64,000 nt of DNA from Rhodospirillales bacterium (lineage in GTDB: Bacteria > Pseudomonadota > Alphaproteobacteria > Rhodospirillales > Casp-alpha2): the NCBI GenBank assembly GCA_017640505.1, contig JAEPQO010000002.1, forward strand, positions 310,001 through 374,000, read 5' to 3'. Made by a program: the position numbers and the translations under genes. The notes under the pieces were generated by a model that was not told where the DNA came from, did no database searches, and worked only from the letters and a program-made list of their open reading frames with translations. Shown piece after piece: positions 28,500 to 37,119 of the stretch; positions within the stretch are counted from its first letter, which is position 1, and every line of letters starts with the position of its first letter.

Positions 28500-28768
28500 A
28501 GTAATTAAGCTCCCTGAAGACTTCATTTTACGTATTTGCCTGTTCGGAAAAACAACTCAGTCCCCCAACAGACCCGAATCCGTACCACGATTCACAAACG
28601 GCCCTCAAGACGAAACGCAATGTATCCATAACATTCCGTGATGGATCACAATGCATTACCGCACTGCAAAAATCAGAAAACCGTTGAATCCTTTATAACA
28701 CCGCCCTATCGCCAAGTGCCTGTCGCTCGGTTAATGTCTCGGCCTCAAATGCACAAAAGAGGGACATC
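28500..28768. promoter_or_regulatory. divergent aapJ-metC control region
   Basis: 269 non-coding bases carry the promoters of both units. A dyad GTGAT-GG-ATCAC (28638-28649) lies near the middle. On the minus strand TTGTGA overlaps it and TGGATA follows after 17 bases; on the plus strand TTGAAT-N17-TATCGC lies near 28684. All these matches are modest. I looked for SAM-II-type riboswitch elements before metC and found none. Confidence 0.4.
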
Positions 28769-29968
28769 ATGAGCGACGTCAAGAAGAGCGGATACAGACA
28801 AAACACGATCCTGGCGCATGCCGGACTCGATCCGGAGGGAAACCAGGGCATCGTCAATCCGCCCGTCTATCATGCGTCGACCATCACGTTTCCGACACTT
28901 GAACAATTCGAAACGCGGGATCGTCCGCCGTACAGGGGACCGCAATACGGCCGCTCCGGCACACCGACGCAGTTCGCGTTCGAAGCCGCTGTCACGGCGC
29001 TGCATGGCGGACACAAGACTGTCGCCTATCCTTCCGGGCTTGGGGCCATTGCCGGTGCCGTAAATACCTTCGTGAAGAACGGCGATCATATTCTTGTCGC
29101 CGATACGGTTTACGGACCGACCCGTTCGCGGGTGAGCGGCACGATCCTCGGCCGTTCCGGGGTGGATGTCGAGTTCTACGATCCGCTGATCGGTGCCGGT
29201 ATCAGTGATCTGGTGCGGGACAACACGACGGTTGTCTATCTCGAAAGTCCCGGCTCGATGACGTTCGAGGTTCAGGACATTCCGGCCATCGTCGACGCCC
29301 TTAAGGGAAGCGGTGTCGTGACGCTGATCGATAACACCTGGGCCTCGGGGTATTTCTTCAAACCGTTGGCACTTGGCGTCGATGTCGTCATCGAGGCTGC
29401 GACTAAATACACCGTTGGTCATTCCGATGCGATGCTGGGGACTGTCACCGTCGCGACCGAGGAGCACTACCAGACGCTGAAGGGCATGGCCAACAGCTTC
29501 GGCTATCATGCCGCGCCGGACGACTGTTATTTGGGGCAGCGTGGATTACGGACGATTGGCGTGCGCCTTGAGCAGCACTTCAAGAACGCACTCGAGGTGG
29601 CGACCTGGCTGCAGGGACGCGATGAAGTAAAACGCGTGATGTACCCTGCCCTGCCGGACGATCCCGGTCACGAAATCTGGAAACGGGATTTCACCGGCGC
29701 CAGCGGCCTTTTCAGCGTCGAGCTTATAGATGCGCCCAAGGCAGCGGTTGCGGCGATGCTGGACGGTTACGATCTGTTCGGTATCGGCGCCAGCTGGGGC
29801 GGCTACGAAAGTCTCGTCATTCCGGGTTACCCGGAAAAAATCCGGACCGCCAATCCATGGACGGGCACGGGTCCGGTCGTGCGTTACCACATCGGATTGG
29901 AAGATCCGGCGGACCTGATAGACAATCTCTCCGCCGGATTTGAACGCTTCAACGCTGCGAGAAAATGA
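28769..29968 (+). CDS. metC: cystathionine beta-lyase
   Basis: 399-residue PLP enzyme of the Cys/Met metabolism family, splitting cystathionine to homocysteine. The PLP lysine is in [12 protein letters not shown] near residue 211, and YGRSGTPT near residue 67 contains the second phosphate-binding tyrosine and arginine. The C-terminal part [14 protein letters not shown] is typical of the MetC branch. GAGGG precedes the ATG. It overlaps hisI by four bases (ATGA), an unexpected pairing of methionine and histidine synthesis. Confidence 0.92.
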   Translation: MSDVKKSGYRQNTILAHAGLDPEGNQGIVNPPVYHASTITFPTLEQFETRDRPPYRGPQYGRSGTPTQFAFEAAVTALHGGHKTVAYPSGLGAIAGAVNTFVKNGDHILVADTVYGPTRSRVSGTILGRSGVDVEFYDPLIGAGISDLVRDNTTVVYLESPGSMTFEVQDIPAIVDALKGSGVVTLIDNTWASGYFFKPLALGVDVVIEAATKYTVGHSDAMLGTVTVATEEHYQTLKGMANSFGYHAAPDDCYLGQRGLRTIGVRLEQHFKNALEVATWLQGRDEVKRVMYPALPDDPGHEIWKRDFTGASGLFSVELIDAPKAAVAAMLDGYDLFGIGASWGGYESLVIPGYPEKIRTANPWTGTGPVVRYHIGLEDPADLIDNLSAGFERFNAARK

Positions 29969-30363
29969 TGAGTAACGACGTCGCCGATAAAGTCATAGAA
30001 CAACTGGCCTTCAACGAGGATGGTCTTGTTCCCGCTATCGCGCAGCAGGCCGATACGGGCGAAATTCTGATGATGGCATGGATGAATGCGGATGCGGTTC
30101 GCGAGACGATTGTCACGGGACGCGTCTGCTACTGGTCGCGTTCGCGCGCGGCACTTTGGCGCAAGGGCGAGACGTCCGGTCAGGTTCAGGAACTTCGTGA
30201 ATTCCGATGGGACTGCGACAATGACACGATCCTGCTTCAGGTCGATCAAACGGGAGTGGCATGTCACACGGGTCGCAGAAGTTGCTTCTTCAACGCCGTC
30301 CGTAACGGCGAAATCCAGGTGATTGCCGACGTCGAGAAAGACCCGGGCGAGCTTTATTCCTGA
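29965..30363 (+). CDS. hisI: phosphoribosyl-AMP cyclohydrolase
   Basis: Third step of histidine synthesis, opening the adenine ring of PR-AMP. The 132-residue stand-alone enzyme (not fused to HisE) has the metal-binding triad region WDCDNDTIL and the cysteine motif [10 protein letters not shown] (about residues 100-109). ATG at 29965 or the next codon at 29968 could start it; the first overlaps the metC stop. It converges on the DMT transporter gene three bases away. Confidence 0.95.
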   Translation: MMSNDVADKVIEQLAFNEDGLVPAIAQQADTGEILMMAWMNADAVRETIVTGRVCYWSRSRAALWRKGETSGQVQELREFRWDCDNDTILLQVDQTGVACHTGRRSCFFNAVRNGEIQVIADVEKDPGELYS

Positions 30364-30366
30364 CTG

Positions 30367-31269
30367 TTATTTTTCGGGCGTTCGCCGTTTCGGCAAATTG
30401 ATGAGCACGACGCCCGTGACGGCGGCGGCGATCCCCGCCCCCATGATCGGCGTGATCGTCTCCCCAAGGACGACGACACCGAGCACCACACCGACACCGG
30501 TTCGCAGATACCCCTGACTGGCTGCGCCCATGGAGCCGAGCGTGCGCAGCAGCCGGAAATAGATCATGAGTGCAACGCCGGTGCAGAACACGCCCAACGC
30601 GACGGCAGCCATCAGCGATGATGCCGATGGTGTAAGTGTCCACGGCCTGTCGACGACAAGGCTGAGCGGCACCATGACCATCGCAGAGAGAATCATGGCG
30701 CTTGCAGCGGTGACCGTCGGGCTCAGGCTTGAGAAACGTTTCCCGTAGATTGCCGCGCACCCGTAGAGCATTGCGGCGAACAGGACGGCCAGTTGTGCAC
30801 CCACTGCCTGACCTAGTCCCTGAAGGGCGTCCGTGCCAACGATCAGGATAACGCCGCCGATGCCGAGGCTCGCGCCAAGCAATCTGCGCGTGCTGGTGGA
30901 CTCGTGCCGTGTCACAAAAAACGTAATCAGAAATACCCACAGCGGCGACGTCGAGTTCAGGACCGTCGCAAGGCTACTTTCGACATATTGCTGCCCCCAC
31001 GCGAGGATCGTCCAGGCACCGAAACTGTTGAGGAACGCCTGCAGCAGCAATTGCAGCAATAGACGCGGTTCCGCTGGCAGGCGTTCGCCCCGCCACAAGA
31101 CGATGACGCTTAGCAGGATGGCGGCAATAGTGACGCGGAGCGCAATCAGCGTTACCGGGGGAATAGTTTCCACGCCAATCTTCAGAAACATATATGAAGA
31201 ACCCCACAACAGCGCGAGGAGCATCAGCAGCGCGTATTCGACGCCCTTGTGAGATTGTGTGGAATCCAT
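30367..31269 (-). CDS. DMT-family transporter (EamA type)
   Basis: 300-residue inner-membrane protein with ten hydrophobic segments in two EamA repeats. Typical landmarks are LLWGSSYMFLKIG near the start, RVTIAAILLS, FVTRHESTSTRRLLGASLGIGGV at the repeat linker (key residues E, G and G) and LGEXITPIMGAG-like sequence near the end. Such carriers export amino acids, purines or other metabolites; substrate cannot be told. I start at MDSTQSH (31269); a codon at 31308 would add 13 basic residues. Confidence 0.88.
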   Translation of the reverse strand: MDSTQSHKGVEYALLMLLALLWGSSYMFLKIGVETIPPVTLIALRVTIAAILLSVIVLWRGERLPAEPRLLLQLLLQAFLNSFGAWTILAWGQQYVESSLATVLNSTSPLWVFLITFFVTRHESTSTRRLLGASLGIGGVILIVGTDALQGLGQAVGAQLAVLFAAMLYGCAAIYGKRFSSLSPTVTAASAMILSAMVMVPLSLVVDRPWTLTPSASSLMAAVALGVFCTGVALMIYFRLLRTLGSMGAASQGYLRTGVGVVLGVVVLGETITPIMGAGIAAAVTGVVLINLPKRRTPEK

Positions 31270-31366
31270 TTGAAGCCATCCGCGGAAACGAGTGCGGAGT
31301 ATAATCACGGAACGTTGAAAAAAGCTTCGATTTAGATCGAAGTATGATTGTCCAGCCAGTAAACCG

Positions 31367-31756
31367 TCAGGATGGTGTCCGGTATACTGCCCGTCGCAGA
31401 AGAATGCCCTCGAGAATGTCGAACGCAGGCGCGCTGATCGTCATGAATTGGGCGGCAAGTTCCATGCCGCTTTCGCCGCCGGTGCGGACGACACGTGCCG
31501 TTACCATGACAGGCCACATTTTCTTACCCGCACGGCCGATACTGTCGAGTTCGAACACGTCACCGGGAACGAGCACACCGTCGTAGTCGCCGATCAAAAG
31601 ACCGCCAAGGCTCCAGTTGATGGTTTGATAAAGCCTGCCGCGAATTCCGACGCAGAGCTTCGGGTTGTTGACGCGTGTCGCCGAGCGTTTGTGATACCCG
31701 GCCTGAACGCCAACATCGGATGATTCTTGATCCGGCCAGATTTGAAGTGCGGACAT
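31367..31756 (-). CDS. PilZ-domain protein, likely cyclic di-GMP effector
   Basis: 129-residue protein with the two PilZ nucleotide-binding motifs: RSATR (about residues 24-28), an RxxxR match, and NWSLGG (about 47-52), matching D/NxSxxG. The rest forms the expected beta barrel, with VMVTARVVRTG and a C-terminal helix. No attached output domain is present. Cyclic di-GMP binding is predicted from motifs, target unknown. The Shine-Dalgarno sequence GGAGGG, five bases before the ATG, is buried in a hairpin (31763-31786). It lies downstream of the Rel/Spo gene in the same direction and may share its transcript. Confidence 0.82.
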   Translation of the reverse strand: MSALQIWPDQESSDVGVQAGYHKRSATRVNNPKLCVGIRGRLYQTINWSLGGLLIGDYDGVLVPGDVFELDSIGRAGKKMWPVMVTARVVRTGGESGMELAAQFMTISAPAFDILEGILLRRAVYRTPS

Positions 31757-31762
31757 TCTGCC

Positions 31763-31786
31763 CTCCAGTACGCCTTTCGACTGGAG
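31763..31786 (-). promoter_or_regulatory. hairpin masking the ribosome-binding site of the PilZ gene
   Basis: On the minus strand CTCCAGT (31786-31780), a 10-base loop, and ACTGGAG (31769-31763) form a perfect 7-bp stem, extendable by G-U pairs. The GGAG of the Shine-Dalgarno sequence is the last part of the 3' arm, and the ATG follows seven bases later. Translation would be low unless the stem melts or is bound. Confidence 0.55.
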
Positions 31787-31840
31787 AAACCGTAGCGGGC
31801 AACTTATTAAGAAATCCTTTCCGGCAATGCCGGGGCGGCG

Positions 31841-33991
31841 CTAACCACGGGCGCGGTCAACCGTATTGACCGCCGTCGACGCACGCATCGCGGCGATGAT
31901 GTCGGCCAGATGCTTCACGTCTTTGACCTCGATGTCGATCAGCATGTCGAAAAAGTCGATTTGCCGGTCGACGATCTTGAGGTTCGAGATATTGCCGCCG
32001 TTCTTGGCAATCAGCGTCGACAGGTCGCCGAGCGCGCCGGGCGAATTGACGACCGTGACGTTGACCCGAGCGACGTGAGACTGCGCAGCGCCGTTCGTAT
32101 CCCACGCGACATCGAGCCAGCGTTCGGGTTCTTCCTGGTATTGTGCGAGCTTTTCGCAGTCGATGGTGTGGATCGTAACGCCCTTGCCCGTCGTCACGAT
32201 GCCGACGATACGGTCACCCGGCAGCGGATGACAGCACCGTGCGTAATGCATCGCCATGCCGGGGATAAGGCCCGTGATCGGCACACCGTCGTCGTGCCCC
32301 TTGTTCGACTGCGACCGCGAGATCGGCACGATTTTGTCGGACTTATCATTGGATTTGAGACGCGGATAAACCGATTCAACGACGGCGCGCGCGGTGATAT
32401 GCCCGGCGCCCACCTGGGCACACAGATCGTCGACGGTCGGCTGCGAGAAAGATTTGAGGACACCCTGCAGCCCTTTTTCCGTCATATCGTTGCCGGACTC
32501 CTTGAACGCACGCTGCAGGATCGAACGGCCGAGTGCCTGATACTGATCGCGTTCCTGCGAACGTACAAAGCGGCGGATGCGGGCGCGCGCCTTACCGGAA
32601 ACGACGAACCTCTCCCATGTGGGCGACGGCGTTTGTGCCTTGGAGGTCACGATTTCCACCTGGTCGCCGTTTCTAAGCGTCGTGCGCAGCGGCATCATGC
32701 GACCGTTGATCTTGGCGCCGACGCACCTGTCACCGATCTCGGAGTGAACGGCATAGGCAAAGTCGACGGGCGTTGCGCCGGCCGGCAGGCTGATGAGTTC
32801 CCCACGCGGCGTGAACGCAAAGACCTGATCCTTGAACATCTCGAGTTTCGTATGCTCGAGGAATTCTTCCGGGTTCGATGCGTGTTCGAGAATTTCCAAT
32901 AGCTCGCGCAGCCAGCGGTATTGCGGGCCGTCACGGCGCGCCGCATCGATAGTCCCGCCTTCCTTGTAGTTCCAGTGCGCGGCGACACCGCTTTCGGCGA
33001 TTTCGTGCATGAGATGCGTGCGGATCTGCAACTCGATACGGTGGTTCTCCGGACCGAAAACGCCGGTGTGCAGCGACCGGTACCCATTGGGCTTCGGCGT
33101 TGAAATGTAGTCCTTGAAGCGGCCCGGGACAGTGCGATACGCGCCGTGGACGACGCCTAGCGCGCGGTAGCAGTCCTCGACGCTGTCAACGATGATGCGA
33201 AATGCCATGATATCCGAGAGCTGCTCGAAGCCGACGTCGTGCTGCTGCATCTTGCACCAGATGGAATACGGTGATTTTTCACGGCCCTGAATGTTGGCCG
33301 TAATCTCCTGCTCGGCCATCAGCCCCTGCAGTTCTTCAATGATGCGGTCGACAAGATCGCCACCCTGATTGCGCAGAAATTCAAGACGCCGGACCACCGA
33401 TTTGCGGGCATCCGGGTTCAGCTCCGCAAATGCGAGATCCTCCAGTTCCGTCTTGATCTCGCCCATGCCGATGCGTTCGGCGAGCGGCGCGTAAATATCC
33501 ATGGTCTCCATGGCGATGCGCTGCCGGCTTTCGGGTTTCTTGACGTACTGAAGCGTCCGCATGTTGTGCAGCCGGTCCGCCAGTTTGACCAGCAGGACGC
33601 GGATGTCTTCGGACATGGCGAGCAGGAATTTCCGGAAGTTCTCGGCCTGCTTGGCCTTATCGGAAACGAAGTTAATCCGGGTCAGCTTGGTGACGCCGTC
33701 GACGAGGCGCGCGGTTTCCTCGCCGAACATCTTCTCGATGTCCTCGTAGGTTGCTTCCGTGTCTTCGATGGTGTCGTGCAGCAGGGCTGTGACGATGGTC
33801 GCGGTATCCACCTTGTACTGGGTCAGGATGCCGGCGACTTCGATCGGGTGCGAGAAATACGGATCACCCGACGCGCGTTTCTGGGAGCCGTGTGCCTTCA
33901 TCGCGAAAACGTAGCCACGGTTGATCGCATCCTCATCCGCACTCGGATCGTAGGACTTGACCTTCTCCACAAGTTCAAACTGCCGCATCAT
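31841..33991 (-). CDS. spoT: bifunctional (p)ppGpp synthetase/hydrolase (Rel/SpoT)
   Basis: Makes and destroys the alarmone (p)ppGpp. The 716-residue protein has an HD hydrolase domain with ALLHDTIEDT (about residues 68-77), a synthetase domain with YRSLHTGVFGP and RIELQIRT near residues 305-330, then TGS (about 390-450), a helical linker and a C-terminal ACT domain (about 640-716). Both active sites look intact, so this is the single long RSH enzyme usual in alphaproteobacteria. The start lacks a clear Shine-Dalgarno. It follows rpoZ but an intrinsic terminator (34047-34078) stands between them. Confidence 0.97.
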   Translation of the reverse strand: MMRQFELVEKVKSYDPSADEDAINRGYVFAMKAHGSQKRASGDPYFSHPIEVAGILTQYKVDTATIVTALLHDTIEDTEATYEDIEKMFGEETARLVDGVTKLTRINFVSDKAKQAENFRKFLLAMSEDIRVLLVKLADRLHNMRTLQYVKKPESRQRIAMETMDIYAPLAERIGMGEIKTELEDLAFAELNPDARKSVVRRLEFLRNQGGDLVDRIIEELQGLMAEQEITANIQGREKSPYSIWCKMQQHDVGFEQLSDIMAFRIIVDSVEDCYRALGVVHGAYRTVPGRFKDYISTPKPNGYRSLHTGVFGPENHRIELQIRTHLMHEIAESGVAAHWNYKEGGTIDAARRDGPQYRWLRELLEILEHASNPEEFLEHTKLEMFKDQVFAFTPRGELISLPAGATPVDFAYAVHSEIGDRCVGAKINGRMMPLRTTLRNGDQVEIVTSKAQTPSPTWERFVVSGKARARIRRFVRSQERDQYQALGRSILQRAFKESGNDMTEKGLQGVLKSFSQPTVDDLCAQVGAGHITARAVVESVYPRLKSNDKSDKIVPISRSQSNKGHDDGVPITGLIPGMAMHYARCCHPLPGDRIVGIVTTGKGVTIHTIDCEKLAQYQEEPERWLDVAWDTNGAAQSHVARVNVTVVNSPGALGDLSTLIAKNGGNISNLKIVDRQIDFFDMLIDIEVKDVKHLADIIAAMRASTAVNTVDRARG

Positions 33992-34046
33992 GATATTTTA
34001 ACTTAGCATGCTTCCATCATGCGGCCCAAGTCATTGTTGCGGCGCA

Positions 34047-34078
34047 ATAAAAAACGGGAGCCAAAAGGCCCCCGTTTT
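34047..34078 (-). terminator. intrinsic terminator of rpoZ
   Basis: Minus-strand stem AAAACGGG-GGCC / GGCTCCCGTTTT (8 bp plus 3 bp around one mismatch) with loop TTTT, then TTTTTTATTG. It starts about 20 bases after the rpoZ stop and lies 55 bases before spoT, so it should reduce rpoZ-spoT cotranscription. Confidence 0.85.
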
Positions 34079-34098
34079 CATGAAAATTCGCCCGGAAA

Positions 34099-34515
34099 TC
34101 AGTCTTCGACGTCTTCGTCAACGTCCTCGAACATGATTTCACCGGCACTGTCGGAGTCCGACGCGCCGTCGTCGATCGACATGGTTTTGGTCAGCGCTTC
34201 GATCTCGTCGTCACCAGCGCCGCCCTCGCCTGCGAGTTCCTGACGGATCGCCATATCGTCCACCAGATCGTCTTCGGGCTCGTCCTGCTCGACATGGCGC
34301 TGCAGGCTCTTGACCAGATCTTCCTTGAGTTCGTCCAGTTGGACCGTCTCGTCGGCGATCTCGCGGAGCGCAACAACCGGGTTCTTGTCGTCGTCGCGGT
34401 CGACGGTCAGCGCCGCGCCGGCGGAAATGTGACGTGCGCGCTGCGCCGCAAGAGCAACGAGCTCAAAGCGGTTCGGAACCTTTTCAACACAATCTTCGAC
34501 TGTGACGCGAGCCAT
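34099..34515 (-). CDS. rpoZ: RNA polymerase omega subunit with a long acidic tail
   Basis: Omega helps RNA polymerase assembly and, in some bacteria, forms a ppGpp site with beta-prime. The start [20 protein letters not shown] and the [12 protein letters not shown] helix are diagnostic. The core ends near residue 70. Residues 70-138 are an acidic extension rich in D and E with little order, making it 138 residues instead of about 90. I start at MARVTV (34515); an upstream codon at 34533 would add six residues. Its neighbour spoT makes the ligand ppGpp. Confidence 0.96.
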   Translation of the reverse strand: MARVTVEDCVEKVPNRFELVALAAQRARHISAGAALTVDRDDDKNPVVALREIADETVQLDELKEDLVKSLQRHVEQDEPEDDLVDDMAIRQELAGEGGAGDDEIEALTKTMSIDDGASDSDSAGEIMFEDVDEDVED

Positions 34516-34595
34516 CGGCGTTCTCCAGTTCAATATTCAGGAAAGTTGCGCGGTTTATAGGGTTTCAGAACCGGGTATGCAAGGGAAATACAGGG

Positions 34596-35132
34596 TTACC
34601 CGGTCCATTCCGTTCCGAATACGCCGCCGGCGTCGGGCATCGGACGGCATTCCTGATCCGTGGGCAGTGCTGCGATCAGCTCGTCGATGGACGTTCCCGA
34701 CACCGGATGTCGCCATTCGGGCGCGATTTCCCGCATCGGTAATAGTACGAAGGCCCGTTTGTGCATCCGCGGATGCGGGATCGAAACATGATGGCGTTCC
34801 CGGCTTTCCAGCACCGTCTCACCATGCGCTACGACATCGAGATCGATGGTTCTGGGGGCATTCGGGACCGTACGTCTGCGGCCGAGTTCGGCCTCCACTT
34901 CCAGGACCTCCTGGACGAGGCCGGCCGCGTCCAGTGCCGTTTCGACAGCGGCGACGCCGTTGACGTACCAGGGTTGGTCGCTGATGGGTACTGGTGCGCT
35001 TTCATACCACCTGGAACGCGCTGTCACCTTGATGCCTCGCTGTTCGAGGATTTGCAGCGCCGCGCCGCATGTCGCACGCGGCGGACCGAATGTCGGGCAA
35101 GTCAGATTGCCGCCGAGGCCGATAAAGATCAC
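34596..35132 (-). CDS. folK: 2-amino-4-hydroxy-6-hydroxymethyldihydropteridine pyrophosphokinase
   Basis: Folate synthesis enzyme transferring pyrophosphate from ATP to the pterin. The 178-residue protein starts MIFIGLGGNL and has the family motifs SRWYESAPVP, the VLEVEAELGRRR block and IDLDVVAHGE, with HPRMHKRAFVLLPM holding the catalytic region. GNL near the start is the usual substrate-contacting segment. It lies alone upstream of rpoZ, divergent from the NYN gene, without other fol genes nearby. Confidence 0.95.
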   Translation of the reverse strand: MIFIGLGGNLTCPTFGPPRATCGAALQILEQRGIKVTARSRWYESAPVPISDQPWYVNGVAAVETALDAAGLVQEVLEVEAELGRRRTVPNAPRTIDLDVVAHGETVLESRERHHVSIPHPRMHKRAFVLLPMREIAPEWRHPVSGTSIDELIAALPTDQECRPMPDAGGVFGTEWTG

Positions 35133-35191
35133 TTGTCGAGATTCCCTTGTGAGAACGGGGCTGGGTTCTTACCTAAAGAATTGAGATAGCC

Positions 35192-35215
35192 TGCGTCGAG
35201 TGTTTTTGCGACGCA
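35192..35215 (+). repeat. stem-loop in the leader of the NYN gene
   Basis: TGCGTCG (35192-35198) pairs with CGACGCA (35209-35215) around a U-rich 10-base loop, followed by TGGGGTTTTGTTT. It lies about 58 bases before the NYN start. It could be an attenuator or simply a leader structure. Confidence 0.4.
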
Positions 35216-35272
35216 TGGGGTTTTGTTTACGTCATGCGGCTTGCCGCGGACCTATATTTCAAGAGGTTTGTC

Positions 35273-35875
35273 ATGCAGATTAATTTGCAGGAGCGCGTTG
35301 CGCTTTTTATCGACGGATCGAACCTTTACGCCGCCGCCCGTGCATTGGGTTTCGATATTGATTACAAGCGTTTATTAGATGTTTTTCAGAAAGACGGTCG
35401 GCTTATCAGGGCGTTTTATTACACTGCCCTGATGGAGGATCAGGAATACTCGCCGATCCGCCCGCTCGTCGACTGGCTGGACTACAACGGTTACACCATG
35501 GTCACCAAGCCGACCAAGGAATTTACCGACGCCGCCGGCCGCCGCAAGATCAAGGGCAACATGGACATCGAGCTTGCCATCGACGTCATGGAAATGGCGC
35601 CGCACCTTGATCATATCGTGCTGTTTTCCGGCGATGGCGACTTCCGGCGTCTGGTCGAGGCGGTCCAACGCAAGGGCGTTCGTGTCAGCGTGGTTTCCAC
35701 CATCAATTCGAGCCCGCCGATGATCGCCGACGAGCTGCGCCGGCAGGCAGATACGTTTATCGAACTTTCGGATATCCAGGGTGAAATCCAGCGCGCCGGC
35801 GCCCCGCGCAAGTCGCCGCAGGAGGATTTCGTGGACGACAGCCTGGATTACGAAGAAGAACCCCATCTCGCGTGA
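35273..35875 (+). CDS. NYN-domain protein (LabA/PIN-like nuclease family)
   Basis: 200-residue NYN protein. Conserved acidic residues that would bind metal are D14 in LFIDGSN, D97 in GNMDIELAID and D120/D122 in FSGDGDF, exactly the NYN pattern, so ribonuclease activity is likely but unproven. The last 35 residues are acidic and probably disordered. AAGAGG eight bases before the ATG at 35273 supports this start over the one at 35234. Its stop overlaps the start of the uracil-DNA glycosylase gene as TGATG. Confidence 0.9.
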   Translation: MQINLQERVALFIDGSNLYAAARALGFDIDYKRLLDVFQKDGRLIRAFYYTALMEDQEYSPIRPLVDWLDYNGYTMVTKPTKEFTDAAGRRKIKGNMDIELAIDVMEMAPHLDHIVLFSGDGDFRRLVEAVQRKGVRVSVVSTINSSPPMIADELRRQADTFIELSDIQGEIQRAGAPRKSPQEDFVDDSLDYEEEPHLA

Positions 35876-36510
35876 TGTTTGCGGAGCCCGAGTATACGTG
35901 CGGCATATGCCTGCGCCTGAAGGCGTTTCGTGATGACAATATCCGCGCCCATCCGGATTGGTACAACGGACCGGTATCCGCTTTCGGAAACCTTGATGCG
36001 CGCCTGCTGATCGTGGGACTTGCACCTGGGCTTAAGGGGGCGAATCTGACCGGGCGGCCGTTTACCGGCGACTATGCTGGCGACCTTTTGTACGCGACGC
36101 TGTCACAGCATGGATTTGCCCGGGGTGAATACGGCAAAACCAGAGATGACGGTCTTACACTTGTCGACTGCCGCATCACCAATGCCGTCCGTTGCGTGCC
36201 GCCGCAAAACAAGCCGGTGGGCGCGGAAACGGCGAACTGCAATGCTTTTCTGGCGCGGGAAATTGCAGCCATGCCGCGGCTGGAGGCGATTCTTACCCTG
36301 GGAACGCTGTCGCACGGCGCGGTTCTGTCAGCGATCGGTTTGAAGAAGTCGGCGTTCAAGTTCGGGCATGAGGCTTGCCACCTCCCCGAGGGCGGCCCGG
36401 CGATTTTCAACAGCTATCATTGTTCGCGCTACAACACGAACACCGGGCGGCTGACGGAACAGATGTTCTCGGACGTATTCGCGAAAATTAGTGATTTTCT
36501 CGGTCGCTGA
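35875..36510 (+). CDS. uracil-DNA glycosylase, family 4/5 with Fe-S cluster
   Basis: 211-residue base-excision repair enzyme. The four cluster cysteines follow the family pattern: C9, C12, C107 and C122 (C-x2-C ... C-x14-C). Motif 1 is GLAPGLKGANLTGRPFTGD (about residues 48-66) with GANxTGR, closest to family 5 (UDGb). The C-terminal motif is HCSRYNTNTGRLT in place of the usual HPSxxN, a serine-containing variant with Cys replacing Pro. It starts at the ATG overlapping the NYN stop (TGATG). Confidence 0.9.
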   Translation: MFAEPEYTCGICLRLKAFRDDNIRAHPDWYNGPVSAFGNLDARLLIVGLAPGLKGANLTGRPFTGDYAGDLLYATLSQHGFARGEYGKTRDDGLTLVDCRITNAVRCVPPQNKPVGAETANCNAFLAREIAAMPRLEAILTLGTLSHGAVLSAIGLKKSAFKFGHEACHLPEGGPAIFNSYHCSRYNTNTGRLTEQMFSDVFAKISDFLGR

Positions 36511-36524
36511 GGGGCCGGCCCCTC
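36509..36524. terminator. palindrome at the end of the glycosylase gene
   Basis: GAGGGG-CCGG-CCCCTC, a perfect 16-base palindrome beginning within the stop codon, followed by CTTCCCGTCTTC. It would form a 6-bp GC stem; without a T-run it is a weak terminator candidate at best. Confidence 0.3.
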
Positions 36525-36585
36525 TTCCCGTCTTCGGTCGAAGGCGCTATTCTTATGGAAAAGATGATCTTTGACGGGGGTTAGT

Positions 36586-36795
36586 GTGAGCGCCGACATC
36601 ATCAACCTGAATCAGTACCGCAAAGCTAAACGCAAAGAAGAAAAGCGCGACAAGGCGGCCGAGAACCGGACGAAGTTCGGTCGTACGAAAGCCGAGAAAA
36701 AGGCGGATACCAAGGAGCGCGAAAAATCGGAGCGTCTGCTTGCAGGCAAGAAATTGCCAGAGCCGGGGGACGACGACAGGGAAACGCCTGCCTGA
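36586..36795 (+). CDS. DUF4169-family small basic protein
   Basis: 69-residue protein starting (GTG) VSADIINLNQYRKAKR and then made of charged K/E/R/A-rich helix. The opening IINLNxxRKAKR is the mark of DUF4169, a small alphaproteobacterial family of unknown role. I choose the GTG at 36586 because GGGGG lies six bases before it; a TTG at 36571 would add five residues. The high lysine and glutamate content suggests a coiled, nucleic-acid- or ribosome-associated protein, but that is a guess. Confidence 0.75.
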   Translation: MSADIINLNQYRKAKRKEEKRDKAAENRTKFGRTKAEKKADTKEREKSERLLAGKKLPEPGDDDRETPA

Positions 36796-36805
36796 CGGGG
36801 CTTTG

Positions 36806-37033
36806 TCAGCCCGCCTCTTCCGGATCCAGAAGCCGGTGCATGTGAACGATCACATACTTCGTGTTGGCGTCGTCGACATGCGCCTGACTCGCACCCCTCC
36901 AGGCCGTTAGCGCGGTTTGGTAGTTCGGGTAAATCCCTACGATATCTAGCTTTTCCGTATCGACGAAGTCAGTTCCCGACGGGTCGGCTACTTCACCGCC
37001 GAATACCAGGTGCAGAAGAGGTTTATCGCTCAT
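36806..37033 (-). CDS. DUF4170-family protein
   Basis: 75-residue protein from MSDKPLLHLVFGGE. The pattern LHLVFGGEV, IVGIYPNYQTALTAWRGASQ and YVIVHMHRLLDPE matches DUF4170, small proteins widespread in Rhodospirillales and Rhizobiales with no known function. An upstream codon at 37048 would add five residues. It converges on the DUF4169 gene ten bases away; the two families being neighbours may be chance. Confidence 0.78.
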   Translation of the reverse strand: MSDKPLLHLVFGGEVADPSGTDFVDTEKLDIVGIYPNYQTALTAWRGASQAHVDDANTKYVIVHMHRLLDPEEAG

Positions 37034-37119
37034 GTCGCTCGTCCTCACGTCCAGTCATGGCATTTTCGGCACCATAGCGAAGCGCCTGCGCGCAAACAAA
37101 TACTGATCGCGCCGCGTTG

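Noticed and set aside
28500-28768. SAM riboswitch before metC
   Set aside because: I looked for the conserved SAM-II pseudoknot segments on the plus strand and found none.
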